Below the pieces are notes generated by a model, which had not been told where the DNA came from, searched no databases, and was given only the letters and a program-made list of their open reading frames with translations. A stretch of DNA of 64,000 nt from Aliidiomarina minuta (GTDB taxonomy: Bacteria > Pseudomonadota > Gammaproteobacteria > Enterobacterales > Alteromonadaceae), in assembly GCF_003987145.1 (NCBI RefSeq), contig NZ_PIPL01000001.1:372001-436000 (forward strand), in the 5' to 3' direction. The position numbers and the translations under genes are program-made. This document shows positions 26,811-34,332 of this stretch, piece by piece (positions within the stretch are counted from its first letter, which is position 1; each line of letters begins with the position of its first letter).

Positions 26811-27875
26811 ATGACAAATAGATCAGATTTCAAAGAACCAACAAAACAAGCTTTAGCCAAAAGAGCTGGGAACTCGTGCTCGTTCCCTAATTGCGATGCA
26901 GTTACAGAAGGGCCTAGCTCAGAGTCAAAAACGAGCATAAGCAAGACGGGAATGGCTTGCCATATTTATGCAGCGGCGGATGGGCCTAGCGCTAGAAGAG
27001 TAAAATTAGATGCCACAGATGAAGAACTCTCTGACATTTCCAATGGTATATGGATGTGTTATACGCATGGAAAATTAATTGACACAGATGAGTCAACATA
27101 CACTGTTGAACAGTTGAAAACATGGAGAGAGGTTGCAGAAGTCAGGGCTCAATTGTGGCAGCAGCTTGGTAGCCGAATAGAACTTTCTCCAGAGCATTTT
27201 ATAAACATCCCTCTGCCAGAGACAAAGATAGGTTTTGAATCACTCGGCCAAGAGAATCACTCTATAGGACAAGCCTTGTCGAGGGCGTGCTTGAGCCAGA
27301 TTTGGGGCAGAAAACCAACCCGGGCAATAAGAGATGCCCTAATTGAAATAGTTAGGAATGCTTTTGAGCATGGTAAAGCTAGCAAAGTAACTTTAGATAT
27401 TTCTACAAAATCAATTAAGTTAACTGATGATGGTTCTCATTATGAGTCAACAGATCTATTGTATGAAGCTCGAAAAGGCGGAGGATTTCATTCCATTGAT
27501 GAGATTATAAATCACCACAATAGATCGGTGTACTTCTCGTCGCATAATGATGGATTTAAAAATCATCATATTTTCTCCGTCATATCTTCTCCGGAAGAAA
27601 TAATAGAATTAACACCTTGTAGTATAGAGATCCCCCAAGAACTATTGTGGGGTCAAGGGATAAACCTATCTGTTGCTGAGTTTTGTAAAACTGTCTATGT
27701 TATTTTTCCAAGATACTTTGCACTTAGTGACGCATTCAAGTTGCCCATGATTGCCGCGAATCATTTACCTAAAGACAAAGACTATGTATTTGTAGGGGCG
27801 GATTTATCCGATAGGGCGATAGAGCTAATTGAGCAGCAGTTAGGCAATGTGAAAGTCATTAACTATGAGCGGTAA
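26811..27875 (+). CDS. HNH-like domain fused to GHKL (HSP90-like) ATPase domain
   Basis: 354 aa. The N-terminal part has a zinc/HNH layout: Cys23 and Cys28 (CSFPNC), His51 (CHIYAAADGP), Asn78, Cys83 and His86 (NGIWMCYTHGKLID), the pattern of many HNH endonucleases. The C-terminal part looks like a GHKL ATPase: N-box EIVRNAFEHGKASK (Glu179, Asn183), G1-like TDDGSHYE (Asp206-Asp207) and G2-like ARKGGGFHS. The two domains in one short protein are unusual. The start at 26811 is 3 bp after attC E; an ATG at 26784 lies inside the attC and is rejected. A cassette gene, so laterally acquired; a defence role is inference. Confidence 0.65.
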   Translation: MTNRSDFKEPTKQALAKRAGNSCSFPNCDAVTEGPSSESKTSISKTGMACHIYAAADGPSARRVKLDATDEELSDISNGIWMCYTHGKLIDTDESTYTVEQLKTWREVAEVRAQLWQQLGSRIELSPEHFINIPLPETKIGFESLGQENHSIGQALSRACLSQIWGRKPTRAIRDALIEIVRNAFEHGKASKVTLDISTKSIKLTDDGSHYESTDLLYEARKGGGFHSIDEIINHHNRSVYFSSHNDGFKNHHIFSVISSPEEIIELTPCSIEIPQELLWGQGINLSVAEFCKTVYVIFPRYFALSDAFKLPMIAANHLPKDKDYVFVGADLSDRAIELIEQQLGNVKVINYER

Positions 27876-27877
27876 TC

Positions 27878-27938
27878 GTGTAACAAATGCGTCAATTAGG
27901 ACGCTCGCCAGCTCGCGCCTATTACGCAGGCGTTAAAC
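27878..27938 (+). repeat. attC site F
   Basis: R'' GTGTAAC and R' GTTAAAC enclose 61 bp. Arms TGCGTCAATTAGG and CCTATTACGCA pair with small bulges. It begins 2 bp after the HNH-GHKL stop. Confidence 0.82.
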
Positions 27939-27956
27939 TTTCAATCGGGTTTAGTG

Positions 27957-28388
27957 ATGAATATTGAGATCGTAGAAAAAGCAGATCACCTTAAGCTGAT
28001 AGAAGTCTGGGAAGCGTCGGTCAGGGCAACGCATGACTTTCTGGCTGAAGATGACCTACAGGAGTTAAAGCCGTTAATTCTGGAGCAATATTTTGAAGCA
28101 GTTGATTTAAGGTGCGCTAAAAACGGTAACGGTGAGATTCAAGGGTTTTGTGGCATACATGACGGTAATATTGAGATGTTGTTCATCTCCCCTGATACAC
28201 GCGGTAAAGGCATTGGCGCCATGTTAGCGGCCCATGCTATCAAGGAGCAGGGCGCATCAAAGGTCGATGTAAATGAGCAAAACGAGCAGGCGCTGGGCTT
28301 TTACCAGCATATTGGCTTTAAAGTGATAGGTCGCTCACCAGTTGATGGACAGGGTAAGCCATATCCACTGTTGCATATGGCGCTATAA
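27957..28388 (+). CDS. GNAT acetyltransferase, YjaB-like
   Basis: 143 aa GNAT-fold N-acetyltransferase. The acetyl-CoA site is IEMLFISPDTRGKGIGAMLAAHA (motif A, RGKGIG). The C-terminal VNEQNEQALGFYQHIGFKVIGRS closely resembles E. coli YjaB. ATG at 27957 follows a GTG that is also in frame. It begins 18 bp after attC F. Substrate unknown. Confidence 0.85.
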   Translation: MNIEIVEKADHLKLIEVWEASVRATHDFLAEDDLQELKPLILEQYFEAVDLRCAKNGNGEIQGFCGIHDGNIEMLFISPDTRGKGIGAMLAAHAIKEQGASKVDVNEQNEQALGFYQHIGFKVIGRSPVDGQGKPYPLLHMAL

Positions 28389-28697
28389 AACTTTATCTAT
28401 AGGGCACTGCTTAATCCTAAATAAACGTAATTAGTCCCATCGTTTGCTTTGCAGTTGCAGTTGCTAAACGACTCTTGTAATGTTGCTAACATAAAAACAA
28501 GCTGTATGGATACTAGGCTTAGCGATACACTACATTAATGTCGCTCCATCCGTTGCTCAAGGGAATGGGCTATTGCACTCGCCATAACATCCTCTTGCTT
28601 TATTTATCAGTGTATTTCTCCACTGTGGAGTTAATAAATGCTCTTTGCGACACTAAATTGATAGTAACGCCCTACAATAATTAAATTAAGGTTCATC
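28389..28697. other. Intergenic stretch before the AAA+ gene
   Basis: 309 bp with no supportable gene and no clear attC. A TACAAT hexamer near 28673 may be a -10 for the AAA+ gene, but a matching -35 is not convincing. Confidence 0.4.
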
Positions 28698-29843
28698 ATG
28701 AGTGACTTGGGACATAATCAAAATGGAGCAGCTGCTACATCTCGTTTTGATAAGGTTTTATTACTGATTGCATTTTCTATATTTTCAACTGGATTGTTCT
28801 TGACGCTATTTGGTGTTAATTGGGCGAGCTATTTAGTTCCTGACTATGAAAGCAGATGGTTAACTAAGGCTTTGTATATTTTTGTTTTTGTGATGGTAGG
28901 CTACCATGCAGTTCGAGATATACTCTGGAGTTCAGATGGCCATAAAAGTAGTAAAAATCCCGGTAGAGATAAAAGTGTAGAACTGTCAGAGAAAGATAAG
29001 TTAAAGGTAGTAGAAGCTATTCAAGTAAATGCTGAGAGCGGTGAACAACCAACTGAACCATTGCAGGGGCTCATAGGATTAGACCATATCAAAGCAGAGC
29101 TCGCTAAGTTGAGAAACTATATAGAAATTACGAAGCGCCGCGAAGAAGCAGGAAATAAAACTAATCCGATTGGATTGCATATGGTGTTTACTGGCAATCC
29201 TGGCACAGGAAAAACGGTTGTCGCTCGTGAAGTGGCAGAGCTTTATCATCAATATGGCCTGATTAAAAATAGTCATGTTGTTGAGGTGGACCGAGCGGAT
29301 CTTGTTGGCGGATATCTAGGGCAAACAGCCACCAAAACCAAGAAAATAATAAAGCAGGCCATGGGTGGTGTTTTGTTTATTGACGAGGCTTATACTCTGA
29401 CTAAAGGAGATGACGCATTTGGACAGGAAGCGATTGATGTATTGTTAAAGGAAATGGAAGATAACCGCGGTGATTTTGCTGTCATCGTCGCCGGCTACCA
29501 ATCTGAAATGGACCAGTTTTTAAAGTCCAATCCTGGACTGAGTTCGCGTTTCAATAGATTTCTTGAGTTTGAAGATTACTCTGTAGAGGAACTATTACAA
29601 ATTTTCTTATTAATGTGTAAGCAATCAGGTTACGAAATGGATACTGCGTTACTGAGCTCATTGAAGCAAGTTATAGAACAGAATAAGGATTATGGGAAAG
29701 TCGGATTCGGAAACGCTCGCTACATAAGGAATGTGTACGAAAAAGTAATAGTCAATCACGCACAGCGGATGTCAGAAATAGAAAGTAATGAAGACACGGA
29801 TTTATCGAGATTATCATCAGATGACGCTAGGGGTATAGCATGA
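28698..29843 (+). CDS. Membrane-anchored CbxX/CbbX-type AAA+ ATPase
   Basis: 381 aa. Two membrane helices (about 20-45 and 55-75) precede a linker and a single AAA+ domain of the CbxX/CfqX (CbbX, SpoVK-like) type. Visible are LIGLDHIKAELAKL, Walker A GNPGTGKT (Gly166-Lys172), the pore-like VGGYLGQTATKT, Walker B LFIDEAYTL (Asp229-Glu230) and the arginine-finger region GLSSRFNRFLEF. Rubisco activation is not expected here; a membrane-linked remodelling role is inferred. It overlaps the next gene by 4 bp, so the two are translationally coupled. Confidence 0.85.
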   Translation: MSDLGHNQNGAAATSRFDKVLLLIAFSIFSTGLFLTLFGVNWASYLVPDYESRWLTKALYIFVFVMVGYHAVRDILWSSDGHKSSKNPGRDKSVELSEKDKLKVVEAIQVNAESGEQPTEPLQGLIGLDHIKAELAKLRNYIEITKRREEAGNKTNPIGLHMVFTGNPGTGKTVVAREVAELYHQYGLIKNSHVVEVDRADLVGGYLGQTATKTKKIIKQAMGGVLFIDEAYTLTKGDDAFGQEAIDVLLKEMEDNRGDFAVIVAGYQSEMDQFLKSNPGLSSRFNRFLEFEDYSVEELLQIFLLMCKQSGYEMDTALLSSLKQVIEQNKDYGKVGFGNARYIRNVYEKVIVNHAQRMSEIESNEDTDLSRLSSDDARGIA

Positions 29844-30310
29844 GATTTATATTTTTCTATGCACTCTTTCTGCTGCCAACAGTTACCTATGCAACTGCAT
29901 TATCAGAAAAGAAATTGCAGGAATTTGAATCGATAGCATTATTTGATACGTATCTGGAAAACTTATTAAGTGATTGTTTGGATAATTCCTATGGTGGTTC
30001 GAAAGTGGTAGATTGCTTTAGTAGGCATCATAGTAACTGGGATAGAGAATTAGATTACTATTACAACCAGCTAGCTACTCTGCTTGAGTCGGAGGATTTA
30101 GCTATGTTAGAAAAATCCCAAGTCGATTGGGTAGATGCTCGTGAGTCGGCAATCGATTTTAATTCATTTTTGCTTGATAAAAGATATGCGGAACGACAAG
30201 GTACGATGTTCATGGCGATGAGAGCATCAGATGTTTTCGACACTATTTTGCCAATGACTCGCAGTCGCGCTCTGCTGCTGAAACATTGGCATGAGCAGCT
30301 TGTTAATTAG
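29840..30310 (+). CDS. LprI/DUF1311-like secreted protein
   Basis: 156 aa with signal peptide MRFIFFYALFLLPTVTYA. The mature part has the LprI-like pattern: a Cys pair (LSDCLDNS, VVDCFS), WDRELDYYYNQL and LEKSQVDWVDARE. LprI-family proteins are periplasmic, and some inhibit lysozyme. It is coupled to the AAA+ gene (ATGA overlap). Function in this pair is unknown. Confidence 0.75.
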   Translation: MRFIFFYALFLLPTVTYATALSEKKLQEFESIALFDTYLENLLSDCLDNSYGGSKVVDCFSRHHSNWDRELDYYYNQLATLLESEDLAMLEKSQVDWVDARESAIDFNSFLLDKRYAERQGTMFMAMRASDVFDTILPMTRSRALLLKHWHEQLVN

Positions 30311-30334
30311 CACTGATAAGAGTAGCCGTCTTTT

Positions 30335-30376
30335 CTGCGCGACAATTACGGGGGGATTCAGTGACGGCGATTTTTC
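30335..30376 (+). pseudogene. Fossil fragment resembling the S41 peptidase gene at 32201
   Basis: The 17 bases CTGCGCGACAATTACGG here are identical to 32201-32217 in the S41-like gene, where they encode LRDNYGG. GGCGATTTTT follows in both after a small indel. No gene is open here. It may be a remnant of a lost paralogue. Confidence 0.35.
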
Positions 30377-30407
30377 ATATACGTAAAGATTATCCTGGGT
30401 CGTTTAT

Positions 30408-30485
30408 ATATAACCAAGCCATTAAGCTCGCTCTCTGCGGTCGTCGGACGCGCGTTTTTCGAGCCCTTAATGACGGGCGTTAGGC
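30408..30485 (+). repeat. attC site G
   Basis: R'' ATATAAC and R' GTTAGGC enclose 78 bp. Inner arms pair around ATTAAG...CTTAAT and CGCGC elements. Confidence 0.75.
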
Positions 30486-30502
30486 TTACTAAGGAGGAAT
30501 AG

Positions 30503-30946
30503 ATGGACGCATACGTAATTATTGGTAAACCTAACGCTCGAAAGTCATCGGTAATTCGCTCATTGACTGGTTGTTATAACCGTAATCAGCGAAACATCCT
30601 TCTAAATAATAGCTCGCAAATTCAGATATATGCCCGTGTTTCTTCTTTACAAGAGTCAAAAACAGAGGCTAAAGACTTCTTAATTGAGGCCACCAATACG
30701 GGTTGTAATTTCGTGATTTTTTGTCTGTGGCCTAATGCAAATTCAAAAAACACCCTACTTTATCCTGATGCAAAAAGTTACTTATCTTATTTTTCTGCTC
30801 AAGGTTGGAATATTGTTAAGGTGGCAGTTTTAGGGCAAGTTGGTACAAATCATATATACGCAAATGAAGCACGCTTTCCAAACTCAACGTCATTGCCCAT
30901 AAATCAAACAGCGAAAGCGGTCAGACTACATTTTGGCTGGCAATAA
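30503..30946 (+). CDS. Cassette protein with altered P-loop
   Basis: 147 aa. The N-terminus YVIIGKPNARKSSVIRSLTG looks like a Walker A in which Gly before Lys is Arg (GKPNARKSS instead of GxxxxGKS). The rest (FLIEATNTGCNFVIFCLWP, then VAVLGQV) suggests a small alpha/beta P-loop fold. Function not known. A strong AAGGAGGA site lies before the ATG, 18 bp after attC G; attC H follows 10 bp after the stop. Confidence 0.68.
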   Translation: MDAYVIIGKPNARKSSVIRSLTGCYNRNQRNILLNNSSQIQIYARVSSLQESKTEAKDFLIEATNTGCNFVIFCLWPNANSKNTLLYPDAKSYLSYFSAQGWNIVKVAVLGQVGTNHIYANEARFPNSTSLPINQTAKAVRLHFGWQ

Positions 30947-30955
30947 AAAATAAAA

Positions 30956-31044
30956 GCTTAATAAGTCGTTACGGCATCGCTCTGGCACTTCGTGTCTGTG
31001 TTGGACAATAACTTCGTTGTTTAGAGAATGCTTGGGCGTTACTT
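30956..31044 (+). repeat. attC site H
   Basis: R' is GTTACTT; the R'' candidate GCTTAAT has one mismatch to RYYYAAC. Arms GGCATCGCTC and GAGAATGC pair with a bulge. 89 bp. Confidence 0.65.
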
Positions 31045-31058
31045 ATCGGAGGTTATTT

Positions 31059-31310
31059 GTGAATGCGGTAGTAATTGTTATTTGCCTTTGCATGGGCTTT
31101 TTTATCTGTTTTCCTTTCTACCGAAAAATGTTGAAGGTAGCGAGCGATATGAACCGTGAGTTTTCAAGCGATATAGAGGGACGAAAAGGGTTTAACAACG
31201 GTGTCCATGGCAATTTATTTATGGGAAAGGTCTATGTTCTGATGCTACCCATATTCTGTAATTTAATGATTGCATTTGCACTATACCTTTTGGCGCAAAC
31301 ATTAACCTAA
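31059..31310 (+). CDS. Small two-helix membrane protein, cassette gene
   Basis: 83 aa from a GTG with GGAGG exactly 6 bp upstream, 14 bp after attC H. Membrane helices lie at both ends (VVIVICLCMGFFICFPF and VLMLPIFCNLMIAFALYLLAQ) with a charged middle. The stop lies in an attC R'' box. Family not recognised. Confidence 0.65.
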   Translation: MNAVVIVICLCMGFFICFPFYRKMLKVASDMNREFSSDIEGRKGFNNGVHGNLFMGKVYVLMLPIFCNLMIAFALYLLAQTLT

Positions 31311-31335
31311 CAAACTGCTGAAGGTTGACGCCGCA
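31305..31335 (+). repeat. Half attC site at end of array 2
   Basis: R'' ACCTAAC (31305-31311) overlaps the stop of the upstream gene, but no matching R' box follows before the next gene. Probably a truncated site. Confidence 0.45.
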
Positions 31336-31369
31336 AGCGAAACATTATCAAGCAAGGAGCGCTCTACCG

Positions 31370-32626
31370 ATGTACAAAAAATATATAGTGATCAGTTGGT
31401 TGGTGGTCATGCTGTTACCGGCATGTGCTCGCGCACAAATGGATGTTACGGATTGGCGGGCAGATATAGATTTTTATGCTGAACAACTGGTGAAACATCA
31501 TATCGACCCGTTTCACACGCTTTCACAAGAGTCCTTCTACAACGAAATCGATAGAATCAAACAGAGCATCCCCGATCAAACGAAGAATCAGATACTGGTG
31601 CAGCTCATGAAACTCACTAGCCGCATCAATGACGGGCATACATCCTTTCCGTTGTGGGGGATAGAGAGTGCTCGTTTCCCGCTGGGAGTGAAGCTTTTTG
31701 GCGAGGATGTTTATGTAGTGAGCACAACCGCGCAATATCAGGATTTGCTCGGTTCTCGACTTATTTCTATTAACGAGACGCCTGTTTCTGACATTGCACC
31801 GTTTGTATCAGAAGTGACGCCATTTACTGAAAATGCATTTTCAGAAGCCGTGAGGGTTGGCCAGTATCTGCCTCACGCCAGGGTTTTAAATGGCCTTGGT
31901 TTTATTGAGGATAATGGCACCGCTCAGTTTGCCTTCTTCGATGTGGAAGGGAAGCTTATTGTACATACTCTTTCAGCTCAACCTTCACCATTGCTTGATT
32001 TTGAGATTACACATTTCAATGATCCAGTATTCACAGCCAAAGAAGAAGTGAGTGAAGATCTCTGGTTTGGCGCTTCAGGCAACAATAAAACGGTTTACAT
32101 AAAGTTTCGGCGATATACCTCCGTTGCCAATATGGAGTCCTTTTCGAGACAAATTCTTTCTTTTATTAATCGAGAGCAGTCTGAGAATTTGATCATTGAT
32201 CTGCGCGACAATTACGGTGGCGATTTTTTTGTGGGGTTGAAACTGGCTCAGGCTCTGGTGCTTGCAGATAGTCTTAATTGGAAGTCTGGCGTATACGTGT
32301 TGATTGATAATGTGACGTATTCTGCAGCCATGAGCAATGCAGCTCAGTTTTCTCAAATTTTGAATGCAAAATTGGTTGGTTCGCCAACCGGAGCGAGGCC
32401 ATCAGGCTATCAGGACATGGGGCAACTTGTCCTACCAAATTCAGGATTGGAAGTGACTTATTCGAAGCGCTTGTATCGTTTTAAAGATAACAATAGCGAT
32501 GCCTTATCTCCGGATGCCAGTGTCGATGTATCTATTGAAGATTATAGAGATGGAATAGATGCCCAGTTACGCTGGGTGTTAAATCAGATCAATGATAACA
32601 ATACATCGCAGCGACCGAACCGCTGA
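31370..32626 (+). CDS. S41 (C-terminal processing) peptidase-like protein
   Basis: 418 aa. Signal peptide MYKKYIVISWLVVMLLPACARA, then a helical N-domain (SRINDGHTSF) and an S41-type core: VYIKFRRYTS, LIIDLRDNYGGDFF and VTYSAAMSNAAQF, where the serine in TYSAA is the likely nucleophile, followed by VGSPTGARPSGY. Probably a periplasmic serine peptidase; the catalytic lysine cannot be placed with confidence. The start at 31370 has AAGGAG 10 bp upstream. Confidence 0.78.
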   Translation: MYKKYIVISWLVVMLLPACARAQMDVTDWRADIDFYAEQLVKHHIDPFHTLSQESFYNEIDRIKQSIPDQTKNQILVQLMKLTSRINDGHTSFPLWGIESARFPLGVKLFGEDVYVVSTTAQYQDLLGSRLISINETPVSDIAPFVSEVTPFTENAFSEAVRVGQYLPHARVLNGLGFIEDNGTAQFAFFDVEGKLIVHTLSAQPSPLLDFEITHFNDPVFTAKEEVSEDLWFGASGNNKTVYIKFRRYTSVANMESFSRQILSFINREQSENLIIDLRDNYGGDFFVGLKLAQALVLADSLNWKSGVYVLIDNVTYSAAMSNAAQFSQILNAKLVGSPTGARPSGYQDMGQLVLPNSGLEVTYSKRLYRFKDNNSDALSPDASVDVSIEDYRDGIDAQLRWVLNQINDNNTSQRPNR

Positions 32627-32660
32627 AAGGGGCTTGATACATTGCCAAGGATGAAGTTCA

Positions 32661-33098
32661 TTGAGTACTAAACACGCCGTTTTTTTATTATTAATAGTAG
32701 CAATAATCGCAATAGCCACTGCCATTGCTCATCTGTCTTGCATTTACTTTGGGCCGCAGTGTTATGCGGCACAAATGGCACCTTATGCGATCATCGAATC
32801 TGCAAAATCCGGAACCTTGCTAGCTCCACTTGGGACTATTGTTGTGTCTTTTTTGTTTGCTGTTCTAGCTGCCTACGCTTTATCAGCTGCACGGTTAATT
32901 CGTAAACTGCCGCTGCTGAGTGTCGGTATTTATTCTATTGCTGGTTTATGTACTATTCGAGGCATATTGCCGTTACAACTTTGGTTAAGACAGCCTGACA
33001 GAGTTAGCGATACGGTACTTTATGTTGGCTTCGTTTGGCTTGCCGTTGGCTTATTCTGTTTTTTTGGTTTTCGTGCTATGAATAAGAAAAATGGATGA
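32661..33098 (+). CDS. Four-helix membrane protein, unknown
   Basis: 145 aa from a TTG start (AAGG 10 bp upstream). Four hydrophobic segments with a conserved-looking central IRGILPLQLWLRQPDRVSD between helices 3 and 4. Its stop overlaps the next start (ATGA), so the two are coupled. No family assigned. Confidence 0.62.
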   Translation: MSTKHAVFLLLIVAIIAIATAIAHLSCIYFGPQCYAAQMAPYAIIESAKSGTLLAPLGTIVVSFLFAVLAAYALSAARLIRKLPLLSVGIYSIAGLCTIRGILPLQLWLRQPDRVSDTVLYVGFVWLAVGLFCFFGFRAMNKKNG

Positions 33099-33364
33099 AG
33101 AGTGCGCGGCAGGTGAATAAAGAGATAAAACACATGAAGGCTCGGAGGTATGTTTTAACCGCTTTAGCTTTTTTGGCTGCATTTGCACTGACGGCACCAC
33201 TAGCTTACGTCTTCATAGCTTATGGATTGGCTGCGGGCTTCATGCAGGCGTACCCCGTTATGTGTGTGCTGCGTTTCGTAGGCCCAGGTGCTCTACGAAG
33301 GGTTGGAAATCCTTATCCGAGAATAGCAACGGAAGGTTATGTTCAATACAGTAGGATGCAATGA
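33095..33364 (+). CDS. Small membrane protein, probably truncated by the VapBC module
   Basis: 89 aa. After a basic N-terminus comes one long hydrophobic stretch (YVLTALAFLAAFALTAPLAYVFIAYGLAAGF). From about residue 55 the reading frame runs antisense through the 3' end of vapC (33258-33364) and looks random. The simplest reading is that a longer gene lost its 3' end when the toxin-antitoxin pair inserted. Confidence 0.45.
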   Translation: MKSARQVNKEIKHMKARRYVLTALAFLAAFALTAPLAYVFIAYGLAAGFMQAYPVMCVLRFVGPGALRRVGNPYPRIATEGYVQYSRMQ

Positions 33365-33656
33365 TAACGTCGGCGGTCTTCCGTATGGTAATACCTTTCT
33401 TACGCAGCTTTCGGAAATTGTCTGCACTCTGTATAGCCATTTCTTTCCCGAGAAGCTCAAACACCGTAAGCTCCTCCAAAAGGCTCTTGGCAACTTTGTA
33501 GTCCTTGTCGCGCCGAAACCCCTGAAGTACCTCTGTGAATATCAGGTCGCCAATAGCAACTGCGCGGTGGCCTAAGGTGCGGTCGAGAAAATCGGCTTCT
33601 GCGGAGTCGTTGCCGCTGAAGTAGTCAATCCAGACGCTGGAATCCACAAGGATCAC
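33258..33656 (-). CDS. VapC-like PIN-domain toxin
   Basis: 132-aa PIN ribonuclease with the acidic residues expected: VDSSVWIDYF (Asp5), FTEVLQGF (Glu), KTADVIIASYC (Asp) and FSDKDF (Asp). It begins with GTG overlapping the antitoxin stop (GTGA), the standard VapBC coupling. Predicted to cleave RNA when freed from VapB. Confidence 0.88.
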   Translation of the reverse strand: MILVDSSVWIDYFSGNDSAEADFLDRTLGHRAVAIGDLIFTEVLQGFRRDKDYKVAKSLLEELTVFELLGKEMAIQSADNFRKLRKKGITIRKTADVIIASYCIEHNLPLLFSDKDFQPFVEHLGLRNAAHT

Positions 33657-33847
33657 GAAGCACTTCTCATGTCGTCTAGGTCACCCGACCATTCTAATTT
33701 ACCTCTGAATCGCTTGATTCCCTCCTGTTTTTTCATTTTAATCAAAGCCTTAAGACCTTGCTCTACTACCTCTTTCTTAGTCTTCAGACCCGTAGCTTTA
33801 AGCGCATCATTCATCAGCTTGTCGTCAATTTCAATATTGGTTCGCAT
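33653..33847 (-). CDS. VapB-like antitoxin (DUF2191 type)
   Basis: 64 aa from MRTNIEIDDKLMNDALKATG, a ribbon-helix-helix DNA-binding N-terminus (KTKKEVVEQGLKALI), with a C-terminal tail (EWSGDLDDMR) that would wrap the toxin. The longer ORF to 33931 is rejected because the family begins at this Met, with GAGG before it. Upstream of the pair in vapB orientation, a TATATATA-rich stretch (33876-33890) may hold its promoter. Confidence 0.85.
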   Translation of the reverse strand: MRTNIEIDDKLMNDALKATGLKTKKEVVEQGLKALIKMKKQEGIKRFRGKLEWSGDLDDMRSAS

Positions 33848-33893
33848 AGCCTCTACCTCAGTGATGTGTATTAATTTAAATATATATACACAT

Positions 33894-33938
33894 AGTAATC
33901 GCGTCAAATACGACGCTCGTAACTCGCACACGTTATGA
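33894..33938 (+). repeat. Possible truncated attC site
   Basis: GCGTCAAATACGACGCTCG followed by CTCGC and GTTATGA resembles attC F (GCGTCAATTAGGACGCTCG) with the right arm lost. It sits behind vapB, suggesting that the TA pair came with cassettes. Confidence 0.4.
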
Positions 33939-34262
33939 GGACAGTCTCAACGAATCTGAGCGCCTGTTTCAGAAAATTTTTGCCAAGGATTCGTGAATTT
34001 GTATGCCGACCTTTTAACCAGTCGATGAACCGGACATAAAAAACCTAGCTGGCTAAATCATTGGCCCACGGCTAGTTCGATCGCTATTTTTTGGGCAAGG
34101 CTTACGCCTATGTTTTTTCCTGAATCAAAGCTTGATAACCCCAAAGAATTCTATAGGCAGATCCTGTAGCTGTATTCAAAGGCAATCCGTCGGGCCGGCC
34201 GCCCGCTCCCCTTCGTCTTACTCGATAAATGTCAGGTATACCATTCTATTAGTAAAATAGAC
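33939..34262. other. Intergenic stretch, nothing recognised
   Basis: About 320 bp of mixed composition, with a GC-rich patch near 34190-34215. No supportable gene, hairpin terminator or RNA. Confidence 0.4.
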
Positions 34263-34313
34263 TTGACACGAAAGGAGCCGCCCTCTACCTTATGTAAAGT
34301 AAGCTTAACTTTA
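34263..34313 (+). promoter_or_regulatory. Promoter and operator of the membrane protein/XRE pair
   Basis: -35 TTGACA (34263-34268), 17-bp spacer, -10 TACCTT (34286-34291). Directly after it is a near-palindrome TAAAGT-AAGCTTA-ACTTTA (34295-34313), placed where the XRE repressor could block transcription. It lies 20-70 bp before the first gene. Confidence 0.6.
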
Positions 34314-34332
34314 AGTAAAATAAGGTCTACAA

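Larger units (their letters stand above)
25462..31335 (+). mobile_element. Cassette array 2 (CALIN-like, no integrase visible)
   Basis: It starts with repeat element copy 2 and carries attC sites at 25972, 26724, 27878, 30408 and 30956, with a half site at 31305, all in the same orientation. Genes between them are all on the + strand, mostly with no known family. The 28389-30310 part (AAA+ and LprI-like genes) is unusually long for a cassette. No intI gene is in the window. Confidence 0.68.

Noticed and set aside
28389..28697. Possible attC between the GNAT and AAA+ genes
   Set aside because: CATAAC-like strings occur, but no R''/R' pair with inner arms could be found.
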